From NCBI GenBank assembly GCA_903858085.1, contig CAIOHJ010000035.1, positions 1 through 16,931 on the forward strand: a stretch of 16,931 nucleotides of DNA, in the 5' to 3' direction. Shown here piece after piece: positions 15,922 to 16,931 of this stretch (its first letter is position 1; every line of letters begins with the position of its first letter). Source of the stretch: an uncultured Chloroflexota bacterium (GTDB lineage: Bacteria > Chloroflexota > Anaerolineae > Caldilineales > Caldilineaceae). A program made the translations under genes and the position numbers. The notes under the pieces were generated by a model. The model had not been told where the DNA came from. It searched no databases and saw only the letters and a list, made by a program, of their open reading frames with translations.

Positions 15922-16788
15922 TTATCGGGCCGCCCGTTCAGCCGCCGTTGCCAGCGCCCGCCGGGTCAGAACCCCGACCAGATGGCGACGGAACTCTGCT
16001 GTGCCGCGCATGTCGCTGATCGGACGGGCAGCTGCCTGGGCAATCTGGGCAGCCTGCTCGTAGGCAGCTTCATTGGCTTCTGCGCCGACCAAAGCGTCGC
16101 CGGCTTCGCGCACAAACAACGGCGTCGGCGCCACTGCGCCGAGCGCGACACGGGCGGCCACGATCCGACGTTTTGTGTCATCTAGCTGCACGGAGGCGCC
16201 CACCCCGACCACAGCGATGTCCATCTCGTTGCGCGGGATGAAGCGCAGGTAGGCAGCACCAAACCCTGGCTGTGTCGGCGGCAGCTGCAAGCTGGCCAAA
16301 AATTCCCCTTTGCCCAGCACGGTTTTGCCTGGCGCCACGCAGAACGCCTCGACCGGCACGCGACGCCGGGTCTGCGGCAGGGCAATGTCACAGACTGCGC
16401 TGTGGACGATCAGCGCTGGGATGGCGTCGGCGGCGGGCGAGGCGTTGCACAGATTGCCCCCCAGGCTTGCCCGCCCTTGAATCTGGACCCCGCCGATCAG
16501 GCGGGCTGCGTCCACCAGACCTGGGTAGTGTGCGGAGACCGCAGCATTGCCGTAGATTCGGTGACAGGGCACCGCTGCCCCGACCCGCAGCCCATCTTCA
16601 GGAGTGTAGGACAGCTCGTCGATCTCAGGAAGCCCCTTGATGTCGATCAACAGGTCGGTCTCCAACCGGCGTTCACGCAGCGCCACAATCAGGTCGGTGC
16701 CGCCGGCGACGATACGTGCCCTGCCCTCCTGCAACAGGGTGGCGGCATGCTCGACGTTGTGGGCACGAATATACCGAAATGGCTGCAT
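15922..16788 (-). CDS. FAD-binding subunit of the molybdenum hydroxylase
   Basis: A 288-residue FAD subunit (CoxM/XdhB type). The first flavin motif is VAGGTD (27-32) and the second is SLGGN (108-112) followed by SPAAD (117-121), both canonical, unlike the altered AGATD and TLVGN of the fusion protein at 4432-5901. It would pass electrons from the 2Fe-2S subunit to an acceptor. Start ATG 16786-16788 precedes MQPFRYIRAHNVEHA, the normal opening, and has GGAGGAG upstream; an in-frame extension to 16902 would cross the presumed promoter and is rejected. It is the first gene of the operon FAD - Fe-S - Mo - moaD-like - mutL. Confidence 0.93.
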   Translation of the reverse strand: MQPFRYIRAHNVEHAATLLQEGRARIVAGGTDLIVALRERRLETDLLIDIKGLPEIDELSYTPEDGLRVGAAVPCHRIYGNAAVSAHYPGLVDAARLIGGVQIQGRASLGGNLCNASPAADAIPALIVHSAVCDIALPQTRRRVPVEAFCVAPGKTVLGKGEFLASLQLPPTQPGFGAAYLRFIPRNEMDIAVVGVGASVQLDDTKRRIVAARVALGAVAPTPLFVREAGDALVGAEANEAAYEQAAQIAQAAARPISDMRGTAEFRRHLVGVLTRRALATAAERAAR

Positions 16789-16829
16789 AGATTGGATCTC
16801 CTCCATCTTCGTGATTGGTTCTTCAAAAA

Positions 16830-16842
16830 CCTGGCTGCCAGG
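16830..16842. promoter_or_regulatory. 13-bp palindrome in the hydroxylase operon leader
   Basis: CCTGGC-T-GCCAGG is a perfect 6-1-6 palindrome between the presumed transcription start and the ribosome site of the FAD gene. A one-base centre does not suit an RNA hairpin, so a dimeric repressor site is more likely. This is inference from symmetry and position. Confidence 0.35.
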
Positions 16843-16886
16843 CCTGTGTGCAAGGGGGTGCATCCGTGCCCATTCGGCCTGTTGGA

Positions 16887-16895
16887 ATTCTACCA
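16887..16895 (-). promoter_or_regulatory. Possible extended -10 promoter of the hydroxylase operon
   Basis: On the minus strand TGG is directly followed by TAGAAT (16892-16887), an extended -10 element one base off consensus. No clear -35 is seen at 16-18 bases. It lies about 100 bases before the start codon and upstream of the palindrome at 16830-16842. Confidence 0.4.
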
Positions 16896-16931
16896 CAGCC
16901 AAGCACAGAATGCATGCGAGCCGTTCGTACG

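Noticed and set aside
16789..16902. Upstream-extended start for the FAD subunit
   Set aside because: It would add 38 residues with no family counterpart and would include the presumed promoter and palindrome; ATG 16788 has a strong ribosome site.

Overview
The window is GC-rich bacterial chromosome with tightly packed genes. No mobile element, rRNA, tRNA or CRISPR array was seen. Protein style (two molybdenum-hydroxylase modules, a membrane-anchored Cas4-like nuclease, a knotted YgeW-type carbamoyltransferase, a DUF1624 membrane protein, a MaoC hydratase) resembles Chloroflexota, perhaps the Caldilinea/Anaerolineae side. That placement is an inference from gene style and was not tested.

Layout. 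(1) Bases 1-133 are the 3' end of an unidentified plus-strand gene whose stop interlocks with that of moeA. (2) Bases 130-3096, minus strand: a four-gene operon read as maoC-like hydratase, membrane-anchored Cas4-like nuclease, mobA/mocA-like nucleotidyltransferase, moeA, with a good promoter at 3168-3196. (3) Bases 3458-4435, plus strand: a YgeW-type carbamoyltransferase with its own promoter. (4) Bases 4432-6728, minus strand: dinB-like protein, small membrane protein, and an unusual FAD/2Fe-2S fusion with no catalytic molybdenum subunit beside it. (5) Bases 6891-10926, plus strand: DUF1624 membrane acyltransferase-like protein, Hsp20, M20 amidohydrolase and an MFS exporter. (6) Bases 10951-16788, minus strand: a complete three-subunit molybdenum hydroxylase (FAD, 2Fe-2S, Mo subunits), then a MoaD/ThiS-like sulfur carrier and mutL, closed by an intrinsic terminator.

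How it fits together. The shared theme is molybdenum cofactor. MoeA inserts molybdate, the MobA/MocA-like enzyme adds a nucleotide, and the MoaD-like protein is a possible sulfur donor for molybdopterin. Customers are the complete hydroxylase at 13159-16788 and, possibly, an enzyme using the FAD/2Fe-2S fusion at 4432-5901. In E. coli the ygeW locus also carries molybdenum hydroxylase genes and has been linked to purine catabolism, so the carbamoyltransferase and M20 amidohydrolase may belong to nitrogen-compound breakdown; the substrate cannot be read from sequence.

Most worth a second look: the MoaD-like protein whose Gly-Gly is buried by a seven-residue tail; the membrane-anchored Cas4-like nuclease in a cofactor operon; the reversed-order FAD/2Fe-2S fusion; mutL at the end of a hydroxylase operon with a 12-bp triplicate repeat in its linker; and two convergent gene pairs interlocked by four-base stop overlaps.
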